Origin: Candidatus Chloroploca asiatica | GTDB taxonomy: Bacteria; Chloroflexota; Chloroflexia; Chloroflexales; Chloroflexaceae | NCBI RefSeq assembly: GCF_002532075.1 | Contig: NZ_LYXE01000024.1 | Coordinates: 40,825 to 104,824, forward strand | Direction of reading: 5' to 3' | DNA length: 64,000 nucleotides | Shown here: positions 1 to 9,168 of the stretch, in pieces | Numbering within the stretch: position 1 is the first letter of the stretch | Layout of the letters: every line of letters starts with the position of its first letter | Notes under the pieces: generated by a model | Told to the model about the DNA's origin: nothing | The model's input: the letters and a program-made list of their open reading frames with translations, nothing else | Database searches by the model: none | Program-made: the position numbers and the translations under genes

Positions 1-132
1 TCGGATCGCATCGCGGTGATGTATCACGGGCGGATTGTCGCGATTGTCAACAATGGTGACCTCTCCCGTGCGCAACTGGGCCTTTTGATGGCCGGGGTGA
101 GCCTCAAAGAGGCTATGGTCTTGCAACAGTAG
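1..132 (+). CDS. ABC transporter ATP-binding protein, C-terminal end (partial)
   Basis: The window opens inside a reading frame that runs 43 codons to a TAG at 130-132. The residues include RIAVMYHGRIVA and end near LLMAG, as in the C-terminal end of the double-ATPase component (YufO/RbsA-like) of BMP-family nucleoside or simple-sugar importers. The permease follows 20 bases downstream, which supports a shared operon. The start and both nucleotide-binding domains lie outside the window, so the assignment rests on the tail and the neighbour. Confidence 0.75.
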   Translation, partial: SDRIAVMYHGRIVAIVNNGDLSRAQLGLLMAGVSLKEAMVLQQ

Positions 133-152
133 ATAGATGAGCGGAGTTTCGC

Positions 153-1295
153 ATGGCCGTCGAGGGACGTACTCCTGAACCTGCGCAACCGGCGGGTTTC
201 CGCGCTTTCTGGGCACGCTATTCGCCGTTGTTCGTGCCAATTCTGGCTGTGATTACGGCCCTGATCGTCGGGGCCGTGATTATCGGTATAACCGGGGGCG
301 ATTGGCTCGCTGCGTATATCGGGCTCTGGCAAGGTGCGTTTGGTTCGCCACGGGCGTTGGCGAATACGGTGATCCGCAGTACTCCTTATATTATCTGTGG
401 TCTCGCCGTGGCGCTCGCTTTCAAGTCGGGTCTCTTTAATATCGGGGCTGAAGGTCAACTCTATGCCGGGGCGATGTGCGCCGTGGTGATTGGCACCACG
501 CTCAAGTTGCCGCCGATTTTGCACATTCCGATGGGCATTGTGGCGGGTGCTGTGGGTGGGGCTGCATGGGCGGCCATTGCCGGTATTCTCAAGGCGCGGA
601 CGGGGGCGCACGAGGTGATCAATACGATCATGCTCAACTATATCGCGCTGCGGCTTACCGACTGGCTGATCCGGAGCCGTCAGCCGCTGTTACTTGGCGA
701 TCCGCTTGATACGAGTAGTTCGCGTACCCCGTTTATTGCCGAGTCGATGCGTCTGCCCAATATCCGCCTCGGTGAGACGACGGCGTTGCACGCTGGCATT
801 CTGATGGCGATCATCCTGGTCTTTTTGGTGGCCTGGTTTTTGAATCGCACCACGATTGGCTTTGAGTTGCGCACCTCGGGCACCAATCCGAATGCGGCGA
901 AGTATGCCGGCATCAGTGTTCCCAAAACGATTGTCCTTGCCATGGTGCTGTCGGGCAGCCTGGCTGGTCTGGCGGGGGCCGGCGAGGTGATGGGTGTGCG
1001 CTATGCGGTGAGCACCGATTTTATTTCGGGCGTCGGCTTTGATGCGATTGCCGTGGCACTATTGGCGCGCTCGAATCCGATTGGCATCCTCTTTTCTGGG
1101 TTGCTCTGGGGGGCTTTGCTCACCGGGGCACGGTTGATGCAGGTGCGCGCCGGGATTTCCATTGATGTGATTCGCATTATTCAGGCGCTCATTATTATGT
1201 TTATCGCCGCTGACCAGATTGTGCGCTGGATGTACCGCATTCCTCAACGCAAACCTGGTGAAGAGGTGTTGATCAGCAAGGGTTGGGGCGGGTAG
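153..1295 (+). CDS. ABC transporter permease, BMP-type nucleoside/sugar importer (BPD_transp_2)
   Basis: This 380-residue polytopic membrane protein has about eight to ten hydrophobic segments and the family signature NIGAEGQ at residues 96-102. It matches the first permease (YufP-like) of nucleoside/basic membrane lipoprotein importers, which forms the membrane channel driven by the upstream ATPase. Such operons normally carry a second, shorter permease directly downstream. Here a strong hairpin and then a kinase fragment follow instead, so the second permease is missing from this locus or encoded elsewhere. The substrate cannot be read from sequence; nucleosides are the usual cargo. Confidence 0.85.
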   Translation: MAVEGRTPEPAQPAGFRAFWARYSPLFVPILAVITALIVGAVIIGITGGDWLAAYIGLWQGAFGSPRALANTVIRSTPYIICGLAVALAFKSGLFNIGAEGQLYAGAMCAVVIGTTLKLPPILHIPMGIVAGAVGGAAWAAIAGILKARTGAHEVINTIMLNYIALRLTDWLIRSRQPLLLGDPLDTSSSRTPFIAESMRLPNIRLGETTALHAGILMAIILVFLVAWFLNRTTIGFELRTSGTNPNAAKYAGISVPKTIVLAMVLSGSLAGLAGAGEVMGVRYAVSTDFISGVGFDAIAVALLARSNPIGILFSGLLWGALLTGARLMQVRAGISIDVIRIIQALIIMFIAADQIVRWMYRIPQRKPGEEVLISKGWGG

Positions 1296-1311
1296 ATGAT
1301 CTTCATGTACT

Positions 1312-1350
1312 CCTCTGCGTAGCAGCGGCTTGGCCGCTGCTACGCAGAGG
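1312..1350. terminator. long hairpin after the ABC permease
   Basis: Perfect 17-base arms (1312-1328 and 1334-1350) enclose a five-base loop, 16 bases after the permease stop. There is no long T-run on either side. It could terminate the operon above and the minus-strand fragment that converges on it. The apex (GCGG/CCGC) differs from the CCAGC family seen elsewhere. Confidence 0.6.
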
Positions 1351-1355
1351 TCTCT

Positions 1356-1547
1356 TCACGTTGTTTGCTCGAGCGCGTCAAGCAAGGTGATCATGTCGTC
1401 ATAGGCGAATTCATAGGCCATTGCTTCGATTTGCTGGTCAACCGAAGCTTCGAAGGGCTTGATCTGGGTGGCGAGTGCATTGATCGCGCTCAGATCGCCG
1501 AGCATGATGGCGTCGCGGAGTTGATGCAAGAGTGCTGGTGGGATCAT
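1356..1547 (-). pseudogene. C-terminal remnant of a hybrid histidine kinase (short ORF)
   Basis: A 63-codon minus-strand frame starts MIPPALLHQLRDAIMLGD and continues with two helices of mixed charge. From memory this pattern (PP-x2-L-x2-L-x-A-x2-GD-x-A) ends many Chloroflexota and cyanobacterial hybrid sensor kinases, after the receiver domain. The frame stays open only to about 1577 upstream, and no kinase or receiver sequence lies there. It is therefore best read as a decayed remnant, though a small independent protein cannot be excluded. Confidence 0.4.
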
Positions 1548-1701
1548 TTGCGTGGGGAACCAGGACGGCCGGACGGATCAGATTATGGCGTCCGGTATAC
1601 GCAAGCACAAAGACAACGGCTCCGAAGGCAACAAAGGCCACAAATGAGAAGCGGATATGATTGATTAGCGCTTTAGAAGTTATTATTGAAAGGCTTGTTC
1701 T

Positions 1702-4017
1702 ATGGCATATGCCCGCATGATGGGTGCTGAGGTCAAACGGAACGAAGATCCACGCTTGATACAGGGAGCTGGTACCTATGTTGGCGATCTCACGCTTCCT
1801 GGGATGCTCTATGTAGCGGTGGTACGGAGCCCCTATGCGCACGCGTCGGTGCTCGGCTTTGACCTTGCCGAGGCGCTGGCAATGCCGGGTGTGGTGACGA
1901 TTGTAACGGGGAACGATCTGCTCGAGCAATGTGAGCCGTTGCCTCTGGCGACCTCGGGCGAAGGTGAGCATGGTGATGTGAGTTATACCGGGAGGACGCG
2001 CTATACACTGGCCGTCGAGCGTGTGCGTTATGTTGGCGAGGCGGTCGCGGCCGTTGTCGCTGCGTCGTATGCCGAGGCGGTTGATGCCGCCTATGCGGTC
2101 GTGGTTGACTATGACCCCTTGCCGGTCGTGGCTGATCCATTGCGGGCGCTGGAGCCAGATGCGCCAGTGATTTTTACTGGGTTGGCTGATAATCTTGATC
2201 ATCGCCGTCGCCGTCAGCGCGGTGACGTTGTTACTGCTTTTGCCAATGCCCATCGCCTTGTTCGTCAGCGCATGGTCAATCAACGCCTGTGCGGCTTTCC
2301 GCTTGAGGGTCGGGCCGTCGTTGCGGTGCCGGATCACATGACGGGTGGGTTGACGGTCTATACCAGTACCCAGACACCACATCAAATTCGGACGGAACTG
2401 GCCAAAGTCTTGCGCATGAGTGTTAGCCAACTGCGCGTGATTGCGCCAGATGTTGGGGGCGGCTTTGGGGTCAAGATCGGGCTCTACCCGGAAGAGGTGT
2501 TGTGTGCCGCGTTGGCGCAGCGGCTCAAGACCCCGGTGCGCTGGGTGGAAGAGCGGATGGAGCACATGCAGGCGACGACCCACGGGCGCGGCCAGGTGGC
2601 CGAGCTCGAGGCGGCGGTTGAAGCTGATGGGACGGTGACGGCGCTGCGCATGCAGATTATCGCTGACCTGGGGGCCTACCCGCTGGCCCCGGGTTTGCCC
2701 GATCTTACCACGGCGATGGGCGTGGGGGTGTACAAGATCCCGGCAGTGGATCTCGAAGCGATCTCGGTCTACACCAACACCACCCCGGTTGCGGCCTACC
2801 GTGGGGCAGGGCGGCCCGAGGCGGCCTATTATATCGAGCGTTTGATGGACTGCATTGCCGTTGAACTTGGGCTTGATCCGGTAGCGGTGCGTCGGCGAAA
2901 CTTCATCCCGCCCGACGCTTTTCCTTACAAGACCCCGACGGGTTTGACCTACGATACCGGCGAATATGATCGGGCGCTCAGCAAAGCGTTAGAACTGGCG
3001 CGTTACGAGGAATTGCGGCGTGAACAGGTAGCCCGTCGCCAGGCGGATGATCCGGTTGCGCTTGGCATTGGTTTGGCCTGCTATGTCGAAATGTGTGGCT
3101 TTGGCCCCTACGAGAGTGCGCAGATTAAAGTGGAGCCGACCGGCTCGGTGACGGTGACAACCGGCATTTCGCCGCACGGCCAGGGTACCGGGACGACCTT
3201 TGCGCAGATTGTGGCTGACCAGATCGGGGCTGATTTTGCGCAGATCGTCGTGCGTCACGGCGATACGGCGACAACCCCAATGGGCATTGGCACGATGGGT
3301 TCGCGCTCGCTGGCCGTTGGGGGCGGGGCCTTGATGCGTGCGGCGGAGGTCATTCGGACGAAAGCGATGCGCTTGGCCGCCTACATCCTCGAAGTGTCTC
3401 CCGAAGAGATTGAACTGGTCGAGGGGCGTTACCAAGAGCGAGGTGTCCCGAGCAATAGCTTGACCCTGGCCGACCTTGCCCGACGCGCGTACAGCAATAA
3501 GCTCCCGCCCGACCTTGATCCGGGCCTGGAGGCGACCGACTATTTTCGGCCACCCGAATTAATTTACCCCTTTGGGGCCCATGTGGCGGTGGTTGAAGTT
3601 GACCTGGCGACGGGCCACGTTCACCTGCGCAACTACTACTCGGTCGACGACTGTGGCCCGCGCATCAGCCCGATCATTGTGGCCGGCCAGGTGCATGGCG
3701 GCTTGGCGCAGGGCATTGCCCAGGCGCTGCTGGAAGAGGTTGTCTATGACGCCAATGGACAATTGCTGACCGGTTCCCTGATGGACTATGCTCTTCCACG
3801 GGCCGACATCTTTCCTGCCTTTACGCTGGACAAAACCGAAACGCCGACGCCGCTCAACCCGCTGGGCGTCAAAGGCATTGGCGAAGCCGCCACCATCGGC
3901 TCGACCCCGGCGATCACCAACGCCGTCATGGACGCCCTTGCGCACCTGGGCATTCGCCATCTTGATATGCCGCTGCGTTCCGAAAAGATCTGGCGTGCGT
4001 TGCGTGCGAGGGTGTAG
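1702..4017 (+). CDS. molybdopterin-binding subunit of a xanthine dehydrogenase/CoxL-type hydroxylase
   Basis: This 771-residue protein begins with the family N-terminus (KRNEDPRLIQGAGTYVGD) and carries the molybdenum cofactor motifs GGGFGVK (about residue 252), AYRGAGR (about 364) and the active-site glutamate in GIGEA (about 725). The AYRGAGR loop is the form II type, not the AYxCSFR of true aerobic CO dehydrogenase, so the substrate is more likely a purine, aldehyde or other heterocycle. Family enzymes need a FAD subunit and a 2Fe-2S subunit. Neither is adjacent, so this is an orphan large subunit. The nearby BMP-type transporter hints at purine use, which is inference only. Confidence 0.9.
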   Translation: MAYARMMGAEVKRNEDPRLIQGAGTYVGDLTLPGMLYVAVVRSPYAHASVLGFDLAEALAMPGVVTIVTGNDLLEQCEPLPLATSGEGEHGDVSYTGRTRYTLAVERVRYVGEAVAAVVAASYAEAVDAAYAVVVDYDPLPVVADPLRALEPDAPVIFTGLADNLDHRRRRQRGDVVTAFANAHRLVRQRMVNQRLCGFPLEGRAVVAVPDHMTGGLTVYTSTQTPHQIRTELAKVLRMSVSQLRVIAPDVGGGFGVKIGLYPEEVLCAALAQRLKTPVRWVEERMEHMQATTHGRGQVAELEAAVEADGTVTALRMQIIADLGAYPLAPGLPDLTTAMGVGVYKIPAVDLEAISVYTNTTPVAAYRGAGRPEAAYYIERLMDCIAVELGLDPVAVRRRNFIPPDAFPYKTPTGLTYDTGEYDRALSKALELARYEELRREQVARRQADDPVALGIGLACYVEMCGFGPYESAQIKVEPTGSVTVTTGISPHGQGTGTTFAQIVADQIGADFAQIVVRHGDTATTPMGIGTMGSRSLAVGGGALMRAAEVIRTKAMRLAAYILEVSPEEIELVEGRYQERGVPSNSLTLADLARRAYSNKLPPDLDPGLEATDYFRPPELIYPFGAHVAVVEVDLATGHVHLRNYYSVDDCGPRISPIIVAGQVHGGLAQGIAQALLEEVVYDANGQLLTGSLMDYALPRADIFPAFTLDKTETPTPLNPLGVKGIGEAATIGSTPAITNAVMDALAHLGIRHLDMPLRSEKIWRALRARV

Positions 4018-4021
4018 GGTG

Positions 4022-4060
4022 CTCTTTCAGGATGCCAGCGAGGCTGGCATCCTGAAAGAG
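4022..4060. terminator. apex-family hairpin between convergent genes
   Basis: Perfect 18-base arms (4022-4039 and 4043-4060) with apex GCCAGC-GAG-GCTGGC lie five bases after the upstream stop codon, between convergent genes. A bidirectional terminator is the simplest role. The apex is shared with hairpins near 14.7, 18.3, 23.3, 31.2 and 39.8 kb, while the outer stem is unique. Confidence 0.7.
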
Positions 4061-4119
4061 GTTGTTGCAAAGGCCGCCTCCGGCGGTGGGGTATGGAGCG
4101 GTGAAGCCGCTCTAATGCC

Positions 4120-4767
4120 TCAGGGGTGGGTGATGCGAATATCAACGACCTGCTCGACGAGCGGCGTAATGAGCGCACGCACCTGATCAGGGGTAAGGCC
4201 GTGAACCTTGAAAGTAACGGTACTATTGGCTGAGGTATCACCGGCGAAGGTACCGAGGGCAAGAATATTGCCGCCAGCGCTGGCAAGCGCCTGGGTAAGC
4301 TTGGCCAGTTGACCGGGCTCATCAACCATATGGACAGCACAGCGTACGCCTGCGTCGCGGGCCCCCATCAGTTCAAGCAAAATCTTGAACAGATCGGTCT
4401 CGGTGATCATTCCGACGACATCATTATTGCGCACCACCGGTAGGCCGCCGATACGCTGATCGGCCATGATGCGCGACGCTTCTTCGATCGGCGTATCTTC
4501 GCTAACGGTCAGGACTTGGCGGTTCATATAGGACTCGACCGTCAATTTGCTCAACAGATAGTTGAGTTCCCACACGCTCAAGGTTGTTGCCTGTGAGGGC
4601 GATGCATTGAGCAGATCCTTCATCGAAACGATGCCAACCAAGCGTCCATGGTGAATCACCGGTGCGCGGCGGATGTGTTCGGTGCGCATCAAGTGCAGCG
4701 CATCGTGGATCGTGGTTTCAGGTGTTACACTAATGACCGGATGACTCATGCGTTCCCCGACGAACAT
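4120..4767 (-). CDS. CBS-pair plus ACT domain regulatory protein (AcuB-like)
   Basis: The 215-residue product has two CBS motifs in the first 130 residues and an ACT domain in the last 75. CBS pairs usually bind adenine nucleotides and ACT domains small metabolites such as amino acids, so this is probably a soluble metabolic sensor. The frame is open further upstream, but the ATG at 4767 is chosen because GGAGG lies seven bases ahead of it. A possible extended -10 lies at 4845-4850. It is monocistronic and divergent from the thiolase gene. The effector and target are unknown. Confidence 0.8.
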   Translation of the reverse strand: MFVGERMSHPVISVTPETTIHDALHLMRTEHIRRAPVIHHGRLVGIVSMKDLLNASPSQATTLSVWELNYLLSKLTVESYMNRQVLTVSEDTPIEEASRIMADQRIGGLPVVRNNDVVGMITETDLFKILLELMGARDAGVRCAVHMVDEPGQLAKLTQALASAGGNILALGTFAGDTSANSTVTFKVHGLTPDQVRALITPLVEQVVDIRITHP

Positions 4768-4844
4768 GGCTACCTCCTCGTACGCCATGCTGGCACCATT
4801 GGTCTCTTGTGCCGTTGCCAGCAATGGATTGATAACAACACTGT

Positions 4845-4853
4845 ACTATAGCA
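4845..4853 (-). promoter_or_regulatory. possible extended -10 promoter of the CBS-ACT gene
   Basis: On the minus strand TGC is followed by TATAGT, an extended -10 pattern, about 78 bases before the chosen start. No convincing -35 is seen; the -35 position falls next to the hairpin at 4868-4912. Confidence 0.4.
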
Positions 4854-4867
4854 TAGATGCTTGATTT

Positions 4868-4912
4868 TGTTTGGTTCATTTTCGCGGCGAAGCCGCGAAA
4901 ATGAACCAAACA
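4868..4912. repeat. 21-bp-arm hairpin between divergent promoters
   Basis: Perfect arms 4868-4888 and 4892-4912 enclose loop GAA, with apex CGCGGC-GAA-GCCGCG. It lies between the divergent CBS-ACT gene and thiolase gene, and between their possible -10 elements. It therefore cannot sit at the 3' end of either gene. Confidence 0.75.
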
Positions 4913-4955
4913 GTAGGGTTGGGGCGCACTGGCAGCGGGGGTTGGGCGTATCCAG

Positions 4956-4961
4956 TATAAT
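4956..4961 (+). promoter_or_regulatory. possible -10 box of the thiolase gene
   Basis: A perfect TATAAT lies 40 bases before the thiolase start. No good -35 is found at 16-18 bases spacing, so support is limited to the -10 match. Confidence 0.35.
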
Positions 4962-5001
4962 GATCTCTTAACGTAGCTGTGGTGAAGGTTGAGGAGCGCA
5001 T

Positions 5002-6186
5002 ATGGACGATGTCGTCATTGTGGGTGCTGCGAGGACACCGATTGGGAAATTCAATGGTGCGTATGCAGGTATATCTGCGGTCGATCTTGGTGCTGCGGCG
5101 ATTCGTGCTGCGGTGAGTCGGGCGGGCATTGACCCTGCGCTGGTAGACGAGTGCATTATGGGCAATGTGGTGAGTACGGCGCTTGGTCAGGCCCCGGCTC
5201 GTCAGGCGGCGATCAAGGGTGGGTTGCCGCATACCGTTGGGGGCTTGACGATCAACAAAGTGTGTGGCAGTAGTCTGAAAGCGGTGATGCTTGCCGCCGC
5301 GATGATCCGTGCGGGTGACGCCGAGGTGATTGTGGCCGGTGGGATGGAGCATATGAGCGGGGCACCGTATGCGTTGCCCAGTGCGCGTCATGGCTATCGT
5401 CTGGGCAACGGTGAGTTGCTTGATGTGATGGTGCATGATGGTCTCTGGTGTGCGTTTGAGCATCAGCATATGGGGGTTGCGGCTGAATGGATTGCGCGGA
5501 CGCAACGGGTGACGCGTACACAGCAGGATACGTTTGCGTTGCAGTCACACGAGCGAGCGGTTGCGGCGATCGATGCCGGTCGTTTTGCTGCCGAAATTGC
5601 CCCCGTGACGGTGCCAGGCCCCAAGGGGACGATGCTGACCATCGAGCATGACGAGAATCCACGGCGTGATACCAATCTCGCGTCATTGGGCAAGTTGCGC
5701 CCGGCTTTTGCCGAACAGGGGAGTGTGACCGCCGGCAATGCGCCTGGCATTACCGATGGAGCGGCGGCCGTCGTGGTGATGGGGGCGACACGGGCGGCTC
5801 AGCTTGGCCTGACGCCATTGGCGCGTCTCGAGCAGATGGCGCAGGCGGCAGTGCCTCCACTCGAGGTCTTTACCGCACCGCCTTTTGCGCTTGAGAAGGT
5901 GATGGCGCGGGCCGGACGGATCGTTGATGACTATGATCTCTTTGAAATCAACGAGGCGTTTGCCGCTCAGGTGATTGCGAATATTCGCGTGGCCGGTCTT
6001 GACCCCGACCGGGTGAATGTGAACGGTGGCGCGATTGCGCTTGGGCATCCGATCGGGGCCAGCGGGGCCCGTGTGCTCGTGACGTTGATCTATGCGTTGC
6101 GCGAGCGCGGTGGGCAACGGGGGATCGCTGCCCTCTGTTTGGGTGGCGGCGAGGCCGTGGCCCTCGGGATCGAGCGCGTGGCTTGA
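5002..6186 (+). CDS. acetyl-CoA C-acetyltransferase (thiolase)
   Basis: This 394-residue enzyme is full length for a biosynthetic or degradative thiolase. The acylated cysteine is C88 in [11 protein letters not shown], followed by GGMEHMS. The C-terminal half has the histidine loop [10 protein letters not shown] and the second cysteine in CLGGGEA. It condenses two acetyl-CoA to acetoacetyl-CoA or runs in reverse, in the cytoplasm. It is followed by a transporter gene 42 bases downstream that has no obvious link. Whether it feeds polyhydroxybutyrate synthesis or beta-oxidation cannot be told, since no other pathway gene is adjacent. Confidence 0.93.
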   Translation: MDDVVIVGAARTPIGKFNGAYAGISAVDLGAAAIRAAVSRAGIDPALVDECIMGNVVSTALGQAPARQAAIKGGLPHTVGGLTINKVCGSSLKAVMLAAAMIRAGDAEVIVAGGMEHMSGAPYALPSARHGYRLGNGELLDVMVHDGLWCAFEHQHMGVAAEWIARTQRVTRTQQDTFALQSHERAVAAIDAGRFAAEIAPVTVPGPKGTMLTIEHDENPRRDTNLASLGKLRPAFAEQGSVTAGNAPGITDGAAAVVVMGATRAAQLGLTPLARLEQMAQAAVPPLEVFTAPPFALEKVMARAGRIVDDYDLFEINEAFAAQVIANIRVAGLDPDRVNVNGGAIALGHPIGASGARVLVTLIYALRERGGQRGIAALCLGGGEAVALGIERVA

Positions 6187-6228
6187 GGGTGAGCGTCTGG
6201 GCTGCGAGCAAGAAGTGATGGTGACCTA

Positions 6229-7161
6229 ATGAGAAGAGCACACGCACGGGCGTCACTGGTTCGGTATGCATGGCTGTCGATCAGCGCCTCGGTGATTGTG
6301 ATTGGCTTGAAAACTGGGGCCTATCTGATCACGGGCTCGGTCGGCTTGCTCTCGGATGCGCTTGAGTCGGTGACGAACCTTGTTGCTGCTGTGGTGGCGC
6401 TCGTTGTTCTGACGATTGCTGCCCGTCCGCCTGACGAAGAGCATGCGTATGGTCACGACAAGGCCGAATATTTTTCGAGTGGCGTTGAAGGCGGGTTGAT
6501 TCTGCTGGCGGCGGTAACGATTATGTATACCGCCGTCCGTCGCTTGCTCGACCCACAGCCAATTGAAGGCGTCGGGCTTGGTCTGGCGATTGCGATCGTT
6601 GCGTCGCTGATCAATCTGGGGGTCGCTCGTATTCTGATGCAAGCCGGTAAGCAGTATAACTCGATTACCCTGGAGGCCGATGGGCACCATTTGATGACAG
6701 ATGTCTGGACGTCAGTGGGTGTCGTTGTGGGGGTTGGTGCCGTGGCACTGACCGGTTGGCATCGTCTCGATCCAATGATTGCGATCATCGTAGCCGCCAA
6801 TATCATCTGGTCCGGGTTCAAATTACTGCAACGCTCGGCGCTGGGCTTGCTTGATACGGCGGTGCCTTTGTCAGAACGCTCGCAGGTGATGGCGATCCTC
6901 GATGCCTATGCGGCGCGCGATGGCGTTCAGTTCCATGCATTGCGGACACGGCAGGCCGCTTCGCGCCGTTTTGTTTCGGTGCATGTGCTGGTGCCTGGCT
7001 GGTGGACTGTCATGCATGGGCATCGGTTGATTGAAGAGATCGAGCGTGATGTGTGTGAAGCCTTGCCCGGTACGACCTTTTTTACCCACCTCGAACCACT
7101 TGATGATCCCCTCTCGTTTGCCGATCAGCAGCTTGATCGGGAAAACTTTATCCAGAAATAA
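6229..7161 (+). CDS. cation diffusion facilitator family transporter
   Basis: The 310-residue protein has the six-helix layout of CDF exporters. Metal-site motifs are visible in the second helix (SDALES) and fifth helix (HHLMTD), and a loop reads YGHDKAEY. A cytoplasmic C-terminal domain of about 85 residues follows. These proteins exchange Zn2+, Fe2+ or Mn2+ for protons at the membrane. The HHxxTD form does not settle which metal. The next gene begins ten bases downstream, so co-transcription with the biotin ligase gene is likely. Confidence 0.9.
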   Translation: MRRAHARASLVRYAWLSISASVIVIGLKTGAYLITGSVGLLSDALESVTNLVAAVVALVVLTIAARPPDEEHAYGHDKAEYFSSGVEGGLILLAAVTIMYTAVRRLLDPQPIEGVGLGLAIAIVASLINLGVARILMQAGKQYNSITLEADGHHLMTDVWTSVGVVVGVGAVALTGWHRLDPMIAIIVAANIIWSGFKLLQRSALGLLDTAVPLSERSQVMAILDAYAARDGVQFHALRTRQAASRRFVSVHVLVPGWWTVMHGHRLIEEIERDVCEALPGTTFFTHLEPLDDPLSFADQQLDRENFIQK

Positions 7162-7170
7162 GCATTTCAT

Positions 7171-7983
7171 ATGACACCAGGTCTTGATGCCACGATCCTC
7201 GCCGATGCACTACGTTCGTTATCGTTGCCGCGTACGGTCTATACCTATGGCAGTATTGGCTCGACCATGGATCTAGCGCGACCGCTGCTGAAAACATTGC
7301 CGCCTGAGCAGTTCCCCATTCTACTGGTCGCAGATGAGCAACGCACCGGGCGTGGGCGGAAGGGACGCCCCTGGATGGCTCCGCCGGGCTCCGCCTTGCT
7401 TTTATCGCTGGTGCTACAGCCGACCTGGTTGAAACCCTCCGAAGCCGTCTATCTGGTCTGGATGGCGGCGGTCGCGCTCTGTGAAGCAATCGAGACGGTT
7501 ACACCGTTGCAACCGGTGTTGAAGTGGCCGAACGATCTGTTGCTGGCCACGCCGTCACCCGCAGGCCCCACCCTGTCTAAAGCAGCAGGCTTGTTGTTGG
7601 AAATCAACAGTACAGCCGAGTACCTGGCGTGGGCGATCATTGGCTGTGGGGTCAACCTGACATCGGCCCCGCCAGCCGACCAGACCAGGTATCCCGCGAC
7701 GAGTCTGGCGGCTGCCGGAGCAGAGATTGATCGGATGGCGCTGTTGATCGCCCTGATGCAGCGGATTGATGGGTGGTATCAGCGGCTTGCTGCGGGCGAG
7801 CGTGACGTCCTCTTTAGGGCCTGGCGGTCGCGTCTGGTGACCCTGGGTCAGCAGGTTCGTATCGAGACCGCTGATGGACTGGTGAGCGGCCTGGCCGAGC
7901 AAGTTGAGCCTGATGGAACGCTGCTGGTGCGTCAGGCGAGCGGGGAACTTTATCCAGTAACGACGGGTGATGTGGGTTTATAG
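7171..7983 (+). CDS. birA: biotin-[acetyl-CoA-carboxylase] ligase, catalytic form without HTH
   Basis: The 270-residue protein has the biotinyl-5'-AMP site GRGRKGRPW, then KWPNDLLL, AAGLLLEIN and the C-terminal SH3-like BPL domain. It lacks the N-terminal helix-turn-helix of bifunctional BirA, so it should attach biotin but not repress transcription. A clear substrate is the biotin carboxyl carrier region of the carboxylase encoded at 21202-23196. It starts ten bases after the CDF gene. Confidence 0.93.
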   Translation: MTPGLDATILADALRSLSLPRTVYTYGSIGSTMDLARPLLKTLPPEQFPILLVADEQRTGRGRKGRPWMAPPGSALLLSLVLQPTWLKPSEAVYLVWMAAVALCEAIETVTPLQPVLKWPNDLLLATPSPAGPTLSKAAGLLLEINSTAEYLAWAIIGCGVNLTSAPPADQTRYPATSLAAAGAEIDRMALLIALMQRIDGWYQRLAAGERDVLFRAWRSRLVTLGQQVRIETADGLVSGLAEQVEPDGTLLVRQASGELYPVTTGDVGL

Positions 7984-7996
7984 CCAATACCTTACG

Positions 7997-8026
7997 TTGC
8001 AATGTTGTCACTGGATGGCCTATAAT
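7997..8026 (+). promoter_or_regulatory. sigma-70-type promoter of the LCP gene
   Basis: TTGCAA (7997-8002), an 18-base spacer and a perfect TATAAT (8021-8026) lie 51 bases before the LCP start. This probably drives the LCP-murJ pair. Confidence 0.65.
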
Positions 8027-8076
8027 AGACAGGGTAGCAAAACAACGAATTGCCTTTATCCAGGAGATGCGTAGAT

Positions 8077-9168
8077 ATGCCGTTTTCGCGAAGGCGCCTT
8101 GTTTTTAGCGCCGCAGCCCTGAGTGGCCTGCTTGTGGTAGCTCTGTTGCTACGTCTCGGCTTTCAATGGCGTCAGGCAATTGCTGATATTGACTCCATGA
8201 TCGTGACCTCTGGCCCTGTTGATGTGCAGGGAGGATCATCATTTCAATACAACGAATGGTCAACAGCGGATTTCCTTTCGAAACAATCAGCCCGGATGAC
8301 GCATCGCGGTGGATCGTCACAGCCGGTCACCGTGCAACCAGCGCCTACGCTGGCCCAATCAACCCTCAATATTCTATTGCTTGGGACTGATGCTCGTCCT
8401 GGTGATGTTGATCCAACCCGTACTGATGCGATTATTCTGGTGCGGATTGACCGGGACAATGGGCGGGTCAGTATGCTCTCGTTGCCCCGTGATCTCTGGG
8501 TGACGTATCCGACCGGTACCTCGGGACGCATCAATGCGGCCTATGCGGTGGGTGAGTTGCAACTCGGTGCAGGCGGTGGGGCGGCGGTCGCGAAAGCAAC
8601 GGTTGGCCGTCTGCTCAATCTTGAAGTTGACAACTATGTCATGCTCAATTTTGACAGCTTTCGGAACTTGATTGATTATATCGACGGCATTGAAGTTGAT
8701 GTGCCTGAGGCGATCTTTGATCCCAAGTTTCCGACTGAGGACTATGGCATGGTCGAAGTGCGTTTCGACGCCGGGCAACAGTGGTTTGACGGCGAACGTG
8801 CGCTGACTTATGCGCGCACCCGCAATGTTGATAGTGATTTTGGCCGTAATCAACGCCAACAACTGGTGCTCATTGCCATTTTTGAACGTCTGAGCCAGCG
8901 CGGGATGCTCGATCGGATCATCGGAGTGGATAACTATACCCAGATGATGCGCGGTTATGTGCAGACCGATCTGAGTCGGCGGCAGATTCTGGCGCTGGCC
9001 AATTTTGCCGGCGAGATCAGCATTGAAGATTTGCATCGCTATGCGATTGATTCGCGCATGATCGTTGAACTGAAAGATCCGGCAACATTTGCGGCTGAAC
9101 CAGTCGCTTTGCGGCGGGTCGTGCGTGAGTTTACTGGTGAGGTTGTCTCAACGGCTGGTGGCAATTAG
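8077..9168 (+). CDS. LytR-CpsA-Psr (LCP) family glycopolymer ligase
   Basis: This 363-residue protein has one N-terminal membrane anchor (about residues 9-27) and an extracytoplasmic LCP domain with GTDARPGD, RTDAIILVRID, SLPRDLWV and ALTYARTR. The arginines and aspartates in these motifs bind the pyrophosphate of polyprenyl-linked glycans, which the family transfers to cell wall or surface acceptors. The ATG at 8077 is preferred over the in-frame TTG at 8050 because AGGAG precedes it. Its stop overlaps the murJ start by one base, which implies translational coupling. Confidence 0.9.
   Translation: MPFSRRRLVFSAAALSGLLVVALLLRLGFQWRQAIADIDSMIVTSGPVDVQGGSSFQYNEWSTADFLSKQSARMTHRGGSSQPVTVQPAPTLAQSTLNILLLGTDARPGDVDPTRTDAIILVRIDRDNGRVSMLSLPRDLWVTYPTGTSGRINAAYAVGELQLGAGGGAAVAKATVGRLLNLEVDNYVMLNFDSFRNLIDYIDGIEVDVPEAIFDPKFPTEDYGMVEVRFDAGQQWFDGERALTYARTRNVDSDFGRNQRQQLVLIAIFERLSQRGMLDRIIGVDNYTQMMRGYVQTDLSRRQILALANFAGEISIEDLHRYAIDSRMIVELKDPATFAAEPVALRRVVREFTGEVVSTAGGN

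Noticed and set aside
1438..2583. 381-codon minus-strand open frame
   Set aside because: It lies antisense to the molybdopterin subunit, and its residues (many His, Arg, Asn) lack protein-like order; it is a shadow of the real gene.
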